The translations under genes and the position numbers were made by a program. The notes beneath the pieces were generated by a model, which worked only from the letters and a program-made list of their open reading frames with translations, searched no databases and was not told the origin of the DNA. This document shows, one piece after another, positions 33,853 to 44,522 of a stretch of DNA of 64,000 nucleotides (its first letter is position 1; each line of letters begins with the position of its first letter). Source of the DNA: JALYTY01 sp964546935 (GTDB lineage: Bacteria > Vulcanimicrobiota > Vulcanimicrobiia > Vulcanimicrobiales > Vulcanimicrobiaceae); contig CAZJLJ010000001.1 of NCBI GenBank assembly GCA_964546935.1, forward strand, positions 62,001-126,000, given 5' to 3'.

Positions 33853-35025
33853 CTAACGAAACAGAAGTTCTCCGATGAACGCCGCGGCTAGGACGACGGC
33901 CCACGCGGGAACTTTCAACACGTGCACTGCCAGAAACGCAGCACCGGCAAAGCATACATCAAGAACATTATGAACAGCTGATGTCCAAATCGGATTCACG
34001 AATGCGCCGGCGAGCAAACCGATGACGCCGGCATTTGCGCCGGCAAGCGCCGCGCGAAAACGCTCGTTCGTTGCCAAAGCGCGGTAGAAAGGCGCCACGC
34101 CCGCGAGCAAAGCAAACGACGGCGCAAAAATAGCAATGGTTCCGAGGATTGCGCCACATACGCCCAACGACCCGTTGTAGGCTGCGGCGCCGACGAACGA
34201 CGCGATCGTAAATAGCGGTCCCGGCATTGCTTGCGCCGCCGCATAGCCTTCGAGAATTGCACGTGACGAGACGACGCCCGCTGCCGCCGCCTGCGTTTGG
34301 AGCAGAGGAAGCACAACGTGCCCGCCTCCGAAAACCAGACTGCCGACGCGGAAAAGCAGATCGAAGAGAACGATCGGATGCGCTTGCGTGACCCGCGCCG
34401 CCACTTCGAGCGTGACGAGCGTCAGAATGAAAAGAGCTAGGATAGCCGCGCCGGCGCGTCGCGAGATTCCGAGATCAAGCTTTGGTGCGGCCGCCGGGAT
34501 TTGCCCGCGAAGTAAAAACGCTCCGGCAAGCGCCGAAGCGAGGATACCGATCGGCGCCGCGGCCGGCGAAGGCCAAAGCAAGACCAGGGCGAGGACGGCT
34601 AGGGCAATTGCTAACCGCTGCGCATCGGGAGCGAGGGAGTGGCGCATGGTAACGATTGCGCTCGCGACAACGCCGGTTGCCACCAGCAGCAAAGCGTGAA
34701 GCCAACCCGCGGTTACGAGCTGTGTGCCGGCCGCAAGAGCAATCGCGGTCATCGCAACGGCCGACGGAAGCGTGAACCCGATCCACGCACAGAGCGCGCC
34801 GAGCGGACCGGCGGCGAGCCACCCGATTAGCATGCCGGTCTGCGAACTTCCCGGCCCGGGCAGTAGCTGCGTAAGCGCCACGCATTCGCCGAAAGTCGCA
34901 TCTTCGAGCCAACGCCGGCGCTCTACGAACTCTGTCCGAAAGTAAGCCAAATGCGCAACCGGGCCGCCGAACGACGTACACCCAAGACGCAAGAAAGCAG
35001 CCAAAACCTCAAGCGGGCGCGCCAT
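33853..35025 (-). CDS. chrA: Chromate transporter, two-domain (ChrA)
   Basis: 390 aa from ATG 35025 (MARPLEVLAAFLRLGCTSFGGPVAH); the frame runs further upstream through the aminotransferase start and is not needed. Two homologous halves, each with the CHR pattern: FGGPVAHLAYFRTEFVERRRW and LTQLLPGPGSSQTGMLIGW in the first, GSLVFGGGHVVLPLL and YAAAQAMPGPLFTIASFVG in the second. About 10-12 helices; proton-motive-force-driven chromate (or sulfate-like anion) efflux. First gene of an operon, divergent from ilvE (44 nt). Confidence 0.92.
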   Translation of the reverse strand: MARPLEVLAAFLRLGCTSFGGPVAHLAYFRTEFVERRRWLEDATFGECVALTQLLPGPGSSQTGMLIGWLAAGPLGALCAWIGFTLPSAVAMTAIALAAGTQLVTAGWLHALLLVATGVVASAIVTMRHSLAPDAQRLAIALAVLALVLLWPSPAAAPIGILASALAGAFLLRGQIPAAAPKLDLGISRRAGAAILALFILTLVTLEVAARVTQAHPIVLFDLLFRVGSLVFGGGHVVLPLLQTQAAAAGVVSSRAILEGYAAAQAMPGPLFTIASFVGAAAYNGSLGVCGAILGTIAIFAPSFALLAGVAPFYRALATNERFRAALAGANAGVIGLLAGAFVNPIWTSAVHNVLDVCFAGAAFLAVHVLKVPAWAVVLAAAFIGELLFR

Positions 35026-35069
35026 TGGCCGGACAGGTGCGCCGTTGGGAAATCCGCAACCTTCGAACC

Positions 35070-36026
35070 ATGGATCTCTCATCGATAACGGTATTTGCCG
35101 GTGGCGACTTCCGCCGGTACGACGAAGCAAAAGTCGGTCTCCTTACGCACGGCTTGCAATACGGAACCGGCTGTTTCGAAGGCATTCGCGGCTATTGGGA
35201 ACCCGGGGATAAGGAACTCTACCTCGTTCTCCTGCGCGCGCATTACGAGCGTTTGAAAACCTCGGCGAAAATACTTTTGATGGAGATTCCATATACGGTC
35301 GACGAGCTTGTCGACATGACGGTAGAGCTGGTTACGCGTAACCGGTTCGAGAAAGACATCTACATTCGCCCGTGCGTTTTCAAGGCCGCGGAAGATATCG
35401 GCGTGCGCCTTCATAATGTTCCGGACGCATTCGCGATGATTCCGGTTCCGTTTAAGAGTTATCTCGATGCATCCAAAGGCTTAAACGTTTGCGTCAGCTC
35501 GTGGCGCCGCGCCGACGATACGATGGCTCCGCCGCGTGCAAAGATTACCGGCTTGTACGTTAACTCCGCACTAGCGAAAACGGAGGCTATTACAAACGGC
35601 TACGACGAAGCGATTCTGCTTTCGCATGACGGCCACGTCTCCGAAGGCTCAGCGGAGAACATCTTCCTGGTCCGTCACGGAAAACTCTACACACCGGATC
35701 CGTCGCAAAACGTGCTCGAAGGTTGCACGCGCCGCGCGATCATGGATGTCGCCACGCATTTCGGAATCCAAATCATCGAGCGTTCCATCGATCGCGGCGA
35801 GCTTTACTCCGCCGATGAAGTGTTTTTCACCGGCACCGCAGCCGGTATCGCGTACGTCGCGAGCGTTGACCGTCGCATCGTCGGCGACGGCACGATGGGG
35901 CCGGTTGCAAAACAACTCGGCGACTACTACCAGCGCGCCGTTCGCAACCTCGAACCGATTCACGCGCACTGGCTGACTGCTACTTACGCTCACAAGAAAA
36001 GCACTAAAACCGCTGCCGCTGTTTAA
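35070..36026 (+). CDS. ilvE: Branched-chain amino acid aminotransferase
   Basis: 318 aa from ATG 35070; an open TTG start at 35025 would overlap the divergent chrA start. Class IV PLP enzyme that makes Val, Leu and Ile from their 2-oxo acids. Start and core match: LLTHGLQYGTGCFEGIRGYW, PLP Lys158 in PRAKITGLYVNSALAKTEA, LLSHDGHVSEGSAENIFLVRHG and FTGTAAGIAYVASVDRR. Position of the Lys fits the E. coli enzyme. No ribosome-binding site is obvious. Monocistronic. Confidence 0.93.
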   Translation: MDLSSITVFAGGDFRRYDEAKVGLLTHGLQYGTGCFEGIRGYWEPGDKELYLVLLRAHYERLKTSAKILLMEIPYTVDELVDMTVELVTRNRFEKDIYIRPCVFKAAEDIGVRLHNVPDAFAMIPVPFKSYLDASKGLNVCVSSWRRADDTMAPPRAKITGLYVNSALAKTEAITNGYDEAILLSHDGHVSEGSAENIFLVRHGKLYTPDPSQNVLEGCTRRAIMDVATHFGIQIIERSIDRGELYSADEVFFTGTAAGIAYVASVDRRIVGDGTMGPVAKQLGDYYQRAVRNLEPIHAHWLTATYAHKKSTKTAAAV

Positions 36027-36065
36027 GCGCAACAGAATAGCAAACGTTCGGTGATTACGCTTGCG

Positions 36066-36809
36066 CTATTTCAAGCAAGCCACAATGGCTTCAATCACGC
36101 GTTTCGTCTCCTCAGGGTCTCGAACGCGAATTGAATCCGTGCCGGCCTGTACCGCGGGGTAGTCGTTTCCACCCGGAAAGATTGCATCACCGATAAAGAG
36201 CATATTTGAGATCGGGATTTTGAGGCTGTCCCGCAGCTTGCGGATACCGTAGGCTTTGTCGATTCCCGGCGGCGTCACATCGATCGAGGTCGTTCCGCCG
36301 AGACTGATTGAAAAATCGGGCAACATCGGGTCGAGTACGGCTTTTATCTGTTTGCGCTTCGCGAAATCGGGATCCCAGCTCGCTTTTGCTTCAAGGGGAG
36401 CTTGCTGGCCGAGCGCCGAGTACGTGATCTGCGTTCCCCGATCCTCGATTCGCTCACCCCAACTCTCCTTCGGCTGAAAACCTGTTTCGGCGACGGCTTT
36501 TTCAAGAGAATCTTCGATTCTGCTCTTTTGCGCATCGCTCAAATCCTCAGAGTAGAGTTTCTGCCACGTCCCGTTGTATTCAAAGAACTTCGTGCCGTCC
36601 GTCGGAAGAATTGAAAGGTTGTCGAGATTGCTTGCCGCCGGAAGATGCGCGAGCACTTGTTTTTGAAATTGCGGAAAGTCTCCGCCGGAGATAATTGCAA
36701 CCTTGACGATTGCGATCAGACTGTGAAGGTGAGCCGCCATCTCGTCGTCGAGAGCAGATTTGCTTGGAGCAAGGGTGCCGTCTAAGTCGAATACGATTAG
36801 CTGTTTCAT
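36066..36809 (-). CDS. HAD-family phosphatase (phosphomannomutase-like, type IIB)
   Basis: 247 aa from ATG 36809 (a TTG 6 nt earlier also fits). Nucleophile motif DLDGTLAPSK (Asp9, Asp11 by count), motif II ISGGD, motif III lysine region and motif IV FIGDAIFPGGNDYPA. The cap insert (about 80-190) is of the C2B type seen in phosphomannomutases and sucrose/mannosyl-glycerate phosphatases. Likely a cytosolic sugar-phosphate phosphatase or mutase; the substrate is unclear. It stands alone between opposite or distant genes. Confidence 0.82.
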   Translation of the reverse strand: MKQLIVFDLDGTLAPSKSALDDEMAAHLHSLIAIVKVAIISGGDFPQFQKQVLAHLPAASNLDNLSILPTDGTKFFEYNGTWQKLYSEDLSDAQKSRIEDSLEKAVAETGFQPKESWGERIEDRGTQITYSALGQQAPLEAKASWDPDFAKRKQIKAVLDPMLPDFSISLGGTTSIDVTPPGIDKAYGIRKLRDSLKIPISNMLFIGDAIFPGGNDYPAVQAGTDSIRVRDPEETKRVIEAIVACLK

Positions 36810-36899
36810 AAGCAAAGTTCTGTGAATTCGATTTGCATGCCAACACCTGACCGGACGAATTCCGTGAAAGGTTGCGAACGCTATGATGACGGTCGAGTA

Positions 36900-37436
36900 T
36901 CATTCTTTCATTCGTTTGAACAGTTGAACGAGATTGGTCTCCCACGTCCTGCCGCCATCGATTGAAAAGGCTTGTTCGGTGCGGAAGCTTGTCGCCGTGA
37001 TGTTGCTGTACACAACGCGAACGAGAACAGGTCGACCGTTAAACGTGTCGCGCCCTTGAAACTCGCCTCGCCCACCCGCGAATTGGCCGATGAGTGGCGG
37101 ATCGAAGGCGCCTTCATCGGCTTGGCTCCAATACACGCTCCACCGGTCGGTCTTCGGGTTGTAGAGACGCATCATCAAACCGATGAAGTGGGGCGACGGA
37201 CGTTGCGCCTCGAGTTGTGCAAGACTCGCCCCGGGCCACAATCTCCGAACGATGTGTACGTAGCAACAGGGATGCATCCAGGTCCTAGAGCCGGCCAGCG
37301 GATGTGCTAGGCGGCGTACATCAATGTTCCATTTGCCGGATTCGAAATCGAAATCATGACGCGGATCCGGCGTGGCCGCTCGTGCCTGGACGAGTGCCGA
37401 GAGGATGAACGTCAAGACCAAAAGCGCGAGACGCAT
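36900..37436 (-). CDS. Secreted DUF1579-like protein
   Basis: 178 aa. Signal peptide MRLALLVLTFILSALVQARA, then HDFDFESGKWNIDVRRLAHPLAGS and a repeated beta pattern with MMRLYNPKTDRWSVYWSQAD, GRGEFQGRDTFNGRPVLVRVVYSNIT and QAFSIDGGRTWETNLV. I recognise this as the group of DUF1579-like lipocalin-fold proteins that often start (D)FDF..G.W. Function unknown. A promoter TTGTCG-17-TAGAAT sits 7 nt before its ATG. The 84 bp to the HAD gene holds nothing else I can see. Confidence 0.7.
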   Translation of the reverse strand: MRLALLVLTFILSALVQARAATPDPRHDFDFESGKWNIDVRRLAHPLAGSRTWMHPCCYVHIVRRLWPGASLAQLEAQRPSPHFIGLMMRLYNPKTDRWSVYWSQADEGAFDPPLIGQFAGGRGEFQGRDTFNGRPVLVRVVYSNITATSFRTEQAFSIDGGRTWETNLVQLFKRMKE

Positions 37437-37443
37437 ACTGCTG

Positions 37444-37472
37444 ATTCTACGCTAAGGATCGGAACCCGACAA
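37444..37472 (-). promoter_or_regulatory. Leaderless promoter of the DUF1579-like gene
   Basis: Minus-strand TTGTCG (37472-37467), 17-bp spacer, TAGAAT (37449-37444), then 7 nt to ATG 37436. No Shine-Dalgarno sequence fits between. Confidence 0.5.
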
Positions 37473-37523
37473 TTTACGTCGTTGCCGGCGTGAATCAGTT
37501 AGCCGGCGAGAAAGCGTGCGTGA

Positions 37524-38510
37524 TTAGAGTCCGCCGGTAGAGGTGTAATCGTCGGCGGAGTGCTGCCAGTAGCGGACGTCGGGCGCGACGATGGTTTGCG
37601 TCGCAGCGAAGGTGTTGAGTCCGGCGCCGTTGCGCCACGCGGCCAGTTGGCCTTCGTGTGCGAAGGTTAGCTTTGAAAGCGAACGGATGAACGTACGTCC
37701 GATGTCGAGCGACGGAAGGTGGGTCGTCATCACCGCGATCACGTACGGTGCCTCGTCGGCATAAACGATGCCGACATCGTTCAAAGTATCGAAAAAGCTG
37801 CCCGTCTTGTGTGCGATCGGCACGTCGTCGGGCAGCGCTGCGGGAAGCAAGGTGTTGATCTGGTCGTCTTCGAGGATTGAAATCATTTGGTTTGACGACC
37901 ATTCGTCGACAAGTTTGCGACGGGCCATCAATGAAAGCAAGCGTACCATGTCGGCCGGAGAGGTACGAAGCGATTGGCGTACCGAGTAGTTCGACGTGCG
38001 TACGTCTTGCGTCAAGTGCGTGCGTTCGAGGCCGAGGTTATACATCGTCCGGTTGATGCTCCGCAACCCGACGAGACGGATCAACATGTTCGTCGCCGTG
38101 TTGTCGCTGATGTCGATCATCTTCGCAAGCAACTCGGAGACCGGGTACGTTGAACCGGCCGGTTCGTCGCAAAGCTCGCCCGAGCCGTAATCTTTATCGC
38201 GTGGCAAAAGCTCGACGCGACGCTGCAGATCGAATTTGCCGGCCTCGAGCTGGCGGAAGACTTCCACCATTACGGGGACTTTGATCGTCGAAGCGGCCGG
38301 CATGCTTTCACCGGCGTTGTACCCTACCGAAAGATTTGTCGAGAGATCGAGAATTTGAACGGCGCTCGAGCCTCGAAAAGACGACACAAGCCGGTGCAGC
38401 TCGCTACGCAATTTAGCGAACGGCGGAGGTGTAGTTATTGCACGAGCAGGTGCACTGTTCGAACAGACGAGTGCAACCGCTACAGCGATGATCGCCCACA
38501 TGCGACGCAT
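37524..38510 (-). CDS. Serine hydrolase, class A beta-lactamase fold
   Basis: 328 aa from ATG 38510 (MRRMWAIIAV); ATG 38501 is also possible, upstream codons are shadow. Signal peptide to about residue 24. Motifs: Ser74-x-x-Lys77 (STIK), Ser135-Asp-Asn137 (SDN), Lys235-Thr-Gly237 (KTG). The ExxLN omega-loop Glu of true class A beta-lactamases is not evident around 150-175, so it may be a slow beta-lactamase or a peptidoglycan-active relative. TACAAT lies 4 nt before the first ATG and is a possible -10 box. Periplasmic. Confidence 0.82.
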   Translation of the reverse strand: MRRMWAIIAVAVALVCSNSAPARAITTPPPFAKLRSELHRLVSSFRGSSAVQILDLSTNLSVGYNAGESMPAASTIKVPVMVEVFRQLEAGKFDLQRRVELLPRDKDYGSGELCDEPAGSTYPVSELLAKMIDISDNTATNMLIRLVGLRSINRTMYNLGLERTHLTQDVRTSNYSVRQSLRTSPADMVRLLSLMARRKLVDEWSSNQMISILEDDQINTLLPAALPDDVPIAHKTGSFFDTLNDVGIVYADEAPYVIAVMTTHLPSLDIGRTFIRSLSKLTFAHEGQLAAWRNGAGLNTFAATQTIVAPDVRYWQHSADDYTSTGGL

Positions 38511-38565
38511 ACGAATTGTATCGGCCACGTTGCTTGGAATTGTAGCAGACGTGCGGGTTTTCGAG

Positions 38566-39426
38566 CTAGTAAGGGACGCCGTCGGACGCGGGCGCACGCA
38601 CCTTGCCCGTCCACCCGGCAAGCGCAATAAGTGCGGCTATATATGGCAAAGCTTGCATTGCGTCGGGTGGAAACCACGCAACGCGGCCTTGCAAAACGAA
38701 TTGCAACGCTTCGAAGAATCCAAACGCGAGCGCAGCGGCGGTTGCGCCGGCCGGCGTCCATCGTCCGAAGATCACTGCGGCAAGCGCGATGAACCCGCGT
38801 CCGGCAGTCATTCCGTCGGAGTACAAGTTCAGCTCACCAACCGAAAGAAATGCGCCGCCGAGGCCCGCGAGTGCGCCGCTGATTATGACCGCTCGTGTTC
38901 GCAGGGCAAGCGGATCGAGACCGGCGGATTTTACGGCGGCCGGATTCTCTCCGCATGCTCGCAGGCGGAGTCCCCACGGCGTTTGATAGAGCACCCAATG
39001 AAGAAGCGCCGTACACGCGAACGCGAGAACCACCAGCCAGTAATAGTTTTGACCGAGCGCGGCGACTTGGCTGCTGGCGCCGGGCTGGTTGAAGATGAGC
39101 ACCAGACCATAGCCGGCTGCGCCGGCGCAAATAAGATTGATGCCTGTGCCCGCGACGATTTGATCCACTTTGAATCGGGTTGCGGCAACCGCTAGAACGT
39201 AGCCGAAAAGTGCTCCGGCAGCGATACCGCAGACGATCGCTACAAACGGTGAGTGAAGATAGTACGAGCTAACGACCGCGGTGAACGCACCCGCTATCAT
39301 CATGCCTTCGAGTCCGATGTTGATGACGCCGGAGCGTTCCGAAATCACGCCGCCTAGCGCCGCATAGAGAATCGGCGTTGCCTTTACCAACGTGAGCCAT
39401 GCGAGGGTCAACAGCAGTCCCGTCAC
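38566..39426 (-). CDS. ABC transporter permease 2 (BMP/nucleoside type)
   Basis: 286 aa, about eight to nine helices. Family motif ERSGVINIGLEGMMIAGAF near residue 30, as in YufQ/BmpD-type permeases, then FKVDQIVAGTGINLI and a C-terminal ARGFIALAAVIFGRWTP. Overlaps permease 1 by ATGA. The last 55 bp before the beta-lactamase-like gene hold no terminator I can see. Confidence 0.88.
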   Translation of the reverse strand: MTGLLLTLAWLTLVKATPILYAALGGVISERSGVINIGLEGMMIAGAFTAVVSSYYLHSPFVAIVCGIAAGALFGYVLAVAATRFKVDQIVAGTGINLICAGAAGYGLVLIFNQPGASSQVAALGQNYYWLVVLAFACTALLHWVLYQTPWGLRLRACGENPAAVKSAGLDPLALRTRAVIISGALAGLGGAFLSVGELNLYSDGMTAGRGFIALAAVIFGRWTPAGATAAALAFGFFEALQFVLQGRVAWFPPDAMQALPYIAALIALAGWTGKVRAPASDGVPY

Positions 39427-40444
39427 GCCGGCACTTCCTCGCTACGCGTTGCGATGTACCGGCGGGCGGCCAGTATCAAAATGATGAGCCCTTCGATGAT
39501 CCGGATCGTGTCCTTTGGAACGCCGGCGCTAGCTTGCATCGATAGCCCACCCGCTTCGAGCATTCCAAATCCGAATGCAGCGAGGCAAATCCACAAAGGC
39601 TGAAGATCGCCGACCAAGGCCACCGCGATGGCCGTGAAACCGTACCCCGGCGAGAGCTGCGTATTGAAGCGGTGCAACTCGCCGCAAACGATCGCGGCGC
39701 CGCCCATGCCGGCGATTGCGCCGGAGAGCGCAAGCGAAATCCACGTAACGCGAACGATGTTAACGCGGTTGCGTCGCGCCGCTTCAGGCGCTTCACCCGC
39801 GGCACGCAGCTCATAGCCGAAGACGGTGCGGTTCAACAGAAATCGCAGCGCGACGGCGACGGCAAGCGCAACCAGAATGCCGCTCGAGAGACGTGTGTGC
39901 GGAATCAGAATCGGGAGCCAAAACGATTGAGGCAGCCACGCTGTCTCCGCGCCGCTCGCTTCGGGGCCGCGCAGAGGTCCGCTAACAAGATCCAGTGTGA
40001 AGTACGCGGCGACAAAGTTCAGCATTAGCGTTGCGATGATTTCGTTTGCGTTAAATCGCGCTTTCATCCAACCGGCGATTGCGCCCCAAATGCCGCCGCC
40101 CATTGCGCCTGCGAGAAAAAGCAACGGAATTCCGATCGATCCCGGCAAGGGCATCATCGGTCCTAACACACCGGCAAAGAACGCGCCGACGACCAGCTGT
40201 CCTTCCGCACCGATATTGAATAGGCCGGCACGAAATGCCAGCGCGATACCGAGCGCGGGAAACAATAACGCCGTAGTCGCGACAAGCGTCTCGCCGAGTT
40301 CGTTTCTTCCGCCAAGTGAACCGGAGATGAGCGCGGCGAATCCATCGATGGGCGACGTCCCGGCGGCAAGCATCGCGACGGACATCAGCGCAACGATCAG
40401 GAGAATGGCGCCGAGCGGTTGCGCAAAATTCCAATTCGATCGCG

Positions 40445-40448
<4 letters not shown>
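39423..40448 (-). CDS. ABC transporter permease 1 (BMP/nucleoside type)
   Basis: 341 aa, about ten helices. AFRAGLFNIGAEGQLVVGAFFAG is the signature of the first permease of this system; ANEIIATLMLNFVAAYFTLDLV and SPGYGFTAIAVALVGDLQPL are also conserved. It forms the heterodimeric channel with permease 2 and is coupled to the ATPase and permease 2 by 4-nt overlaps. Confidence 0.9.
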
Positions 40449-41862
<1,414 letters not shown>

Positions 41863-41884
<22 letters not shown>

Positions 41885-42885
41885 TTTGCAAGCTCCTCAC
41901 GCGACGCCGGCGGCGTTATGCGGCCGTCCTGAATTGCTTTTTGAATTTGCGCTAAGCGTGCAAGGCGGGCGCTGCCGATTTGATCCTTTGTGTAACGAAA
42001 ATCCGTTAAGCCGACCGCGTGCTGTTTCAACCCCAATACGAGATGGCCGGCGAGCGGGCGATGTTTCCGGATCGCTTCACCGACGTCGAAAACCGCGACG
42101 TCGACCTTCTTTACCATCGAAGTGAGAACTTTACCGGGCGCGAGCGCGTCTTGATCGCTATCGACTCCGATCACGTAGGCGTTCGGGCGGTGCTTCACCG
42201 CTTCGATTGCGCCGAGTCCCGCCTTTCCGGCTGCCTGATAAACGACGTCGGCGCCGGAATTGAAAAGCAGATTGCTCAACTCTTGGCCCGATGCTACGTC
42301 ATCGAAGCTGCCGATATATTTCACGTCGACCGTGGTCTTCGGATCGACCTCGTGCGCGCCGGCGATGTAGCCTGCTTCGAATTTTTGTAGAAGTGGAATA
42401 TCCTGCCCGCCCAAAAACGCAATGTGATGCGCTTTGCTCATCATCGCGGCGAGAGCCCCCGCTAAAAAAGAGCCGTCTTGTTCGCGAAACGTGACCGAGA
42501 CGACGTTCGGGTCATCCACGACCGCATCGATGATGGCGTAGCGCTGCGAAGGATTTTGCTTCGCGATCTGATCGAGATCCAAGCTCATCAAAAATCCGAT
42601 CGCGTAGATCATGTTTACGTGCAGATTCGTCAGCGCGTCGAGATTGGGCTGATAGTCGGCGGCGGAACGCGATTGCAGCACCTGGATGTAGGCGCCAAGG
42701 CCGGAACGTGCGCGTAGCAACCCGCGGTACGCGGAATCGTTGAAAGAGCGGTCGCCGAGCCCGCCGACATCCGTTACCATGCCGAGCGTCAATTGACCCG
42801 GAACGGGTCCACGATGGTGCGCTGAACACGCGCTTGCTGTAAGCGCGAACACAGCAGCCGTCAGAGCGACTAGCGCTTTCTTCAC
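41863..42885 (-). CDS. BMP-family substrate-binding lipoprotein
   Basis: 340 aa from GTG 42885 (VKKALVALTAAVFALTASAC); the frame is open 192 nt further upstream but that part is shadow. Lipid-attachment Cys at about residue 20 (lipobox ASAC, slightly atypical). Domain pattern of PnrA/Med/TmpC: LTLGMVTDVGGLGDRSFNDSAYRGL, FREQDGSFLAGALAAMMSK, IAFLGGQDIPLLQKFEAGYIAGA, VDVKYIGSFDDVASGQELSNLLFNSGADVVYQAAG and YVIGVDSDQD. Captures purine nucleosides or a related compound for the permease pair. Divergent from the DUF5069 gene (54 nt). Confidence 0.92.
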
Positions 42886-42939
42886 GTTCGCGAAACTACG
42901 ACCCGAGGGAGCCGAACTCTTTGGACGAATCGGCCCGGC

Positions 42940-43404
42940 ATGCAACCACGGGATCTTCGTACCGGGCCGCCGCGGCGTTGGTCGGAAACGATCGACGGCA
43001 TTTTTTGGCTGCCGCGTCTGACCGACAAAGCGCGCGCCGCGCACGCGGGCACACTGGGGTCGTACTTGTACGGTCAATCGCCGGTCGATGCATCGCTGCT
43101 GCGCGCGTTAGGCCTTAGTCACACCGCTTTTGCGAGAATTGTCAGGGTCTCACCCGATGACGACGCGGTGGTTCGCGCGTTACACGCGCACGATCCGCAA
43201 GCGTTGGAGCGCGCTCGCGTCTGGAGCGGCCATTTGAAGCGCTACCATCGGTGGTTCATGTTTATACTGGATGTAGATGACGGGTATGCTGGCGGCATAT
43301 GGAAGCCGATAAAACCGGCCGTGAACTCAGCAGCGAACGGACTAACCTGGACCATGAAACGGCTGTGGCCGTCGAACGCAATCGAGCGGTCCAAGGCCCC
43401 GTAG
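42940..43404 (+). CDS. DUF5069 domain protein
   Basis: 154 aa. I recognise the DUF5069 pattern in FWLPRLTDKARAAHAGTLGSYLYG, SPVDASLLRALGLSHTAFARIV and WMF-like end FMFILDVDD. Function unknown; soluble, small. The last 35 codons overlap the next frame by 106 nt, so the true C-terminus may be unusual. First gene of an operon with an AI-2E transporter and arginase. Confidence 0.65.
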   Translation: MQPRDLRTGPPRRWSETIDGIFWLPRLTDKARAAHAGTLGSYLYGQSPVDASLLRALGLSHTAFARIVRVSPDDDAVVRALHAHDPQALERARVWSGHLKRYHRWFMFILDVDDGYAGGIWKPIKPAVNSAANGLTWTMKRLWPSNAIERSKAP

Positions 43405-44522
43405 TCCCCGCAACCGACCCCTGGGGCGGCGTAAACGAACGCCGCGTTACGTACGCCCTGAAAGTATTGCTTTTGATTGTCGTCGCGCTGTATCTCGGCG
43501 GGATGATCGTCGGCTTCCTCAGTCGCATCGCGAGCGTCGTTTACGTTCTTATAGGCGCGATCTTTTTCGCGTATTTGATTTATCCAGTCGTTGAGCGGCT
43601 GAGCCGGCGCATGCCGCGTGTAGCGGCGCTGCTAACTGTGTATTTGGCCATCGTTGCGTTGTTGGTTCTCGCTGCATGGCTTATCGTGCCGCGCATAAGC
43701 ACCGACGTTACGACGCTGGCGCACAATTATCCGCAAATCGTCACGCAAATCAATCGCTACGTGAACGATCCGAACAACCCGGTGCTCTCGCGCTTGCCGC
43801 AGTCAATTCGATCTGAAGTCGTGAAGCTTCCGGACGAGATGATCACGTGGGTTCGGGTGCATGGAGCGGAAGCAGCAGGTCACGTGCTTTCCATTTTGCT
43901 CAGCACAGCGGCCGTCTTTGCCACGTTCATTATCATTCCGTTGCTCGCGGCTTATCTATTGCTCGATGTGGATCGATTGCGCAATTCCATCCTTCTAGTT
44001 GTGCCGGCGTCGCGTTGGGCGACCGCGTTGTCGTTCATTCAAGACGTCGACCGGGTCATCGGCGGCTTCATTCGCGGACAGCTGATCGTTGCGGCGTGCG
44101 TCGGCATTATGCTGACTATCGCTTTGCTGATTTTGCACGTGCCCTACGCGTTTCTGCTGGGACTCGCAGCTGCGCTCGGCGACTTGGTTCCGTACGTCGG
44201 CGCCGTTGTCACTTTCATTCCGGCGGTGATGACGGCGTTGTTGAACAACGGCGGGGTGAACGCGCTGCTTGTCGCGCTCGCATTCATTGGAATCTACGAG
44301 ATCGAGGGACACCTAGTCGCGCCTGCTATAGTAAGTAAGCAAGTTGAGCTGACGCCACTCGCCGTGTTGCTGGCAGTGCTCATCGGCGCCGAACTGGGTG
44401 GAATCATCGGCATGCTGGTTGCGGTGCCGGTCGCCGGGGTTCTGCGTGTCATCGTGGTGCGTGCAGTAAACCGGCCGTCCAAGGCGCCCCCGCCCCTCGG
44501 CGCGAACGAAAAGGCACCGTGA
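43299..44522 (+). CDS. AI-2E family transporter
   Basis: 407 aa. N-terminal hydrophilic stretch of about 50 residues, then helices starting YALKVLLLIVVALYLGG; family features are FFAYLIYPVVERLSRRMPR, the long amphipathic middle region (about 125-185), DVDRVIGGFIRGQLIVAACVGI and LGLAAALGDLVPYVGAVVTFIPAVMTALL, then EIEGHLVAPAIVSKQVELTPLAVLLAVLIGAELGG. The family includes autoinducer-2 exporters and Na+/H+ antiporters; substrate unknown. Start ATG 43299 lies inside the DUF5069 gene; a later start cannot be excluded. Overlaps arginase by 4 nt. Confidence 0.88.
   Translation: MEADKTGRELSSERTNLDHETAVAVERNRAVQGPVVPATDPWGGVNERRVTYALKVLLLIVVALYLGGMIVGFLSRIASVVYVLIGAIFFAYLIYPVVERLSRRMPRVAALLTVYLAIVALLVLAAWLIVPRISTDVTTLAHNYPQIVTQINRYVNDPNNPVLSRLPQSIRSEVVKLPDEMITWVRVHGAEAAGHVLSILLSTAAVFATFIIIPLLAAYLLLDVDRLRNSILLVVPASRWATALSFIQDVDRVIGGFIRGQLIVAACVGIMLTIALLILHVPYAFLLGLAAALGDLVPYVGAVVTFIPAVMTALLNNGGVNALLVALAFIGIYEIEGHLVAPAIVSKQVELTPLAVLLAVLIGAELGGIIGMLVAVPVAGVLRVIVVRAVNRPSKAPPPLGANEKAP

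Noticed and set aside
36810..36850. Leaderless promoter for the HAD phosphatase
   Set aside because: On recount the -10 hexamer 6-7 nt before ATG 36809 is AGAACT or CAGAAC, too far from TATAAT to call.
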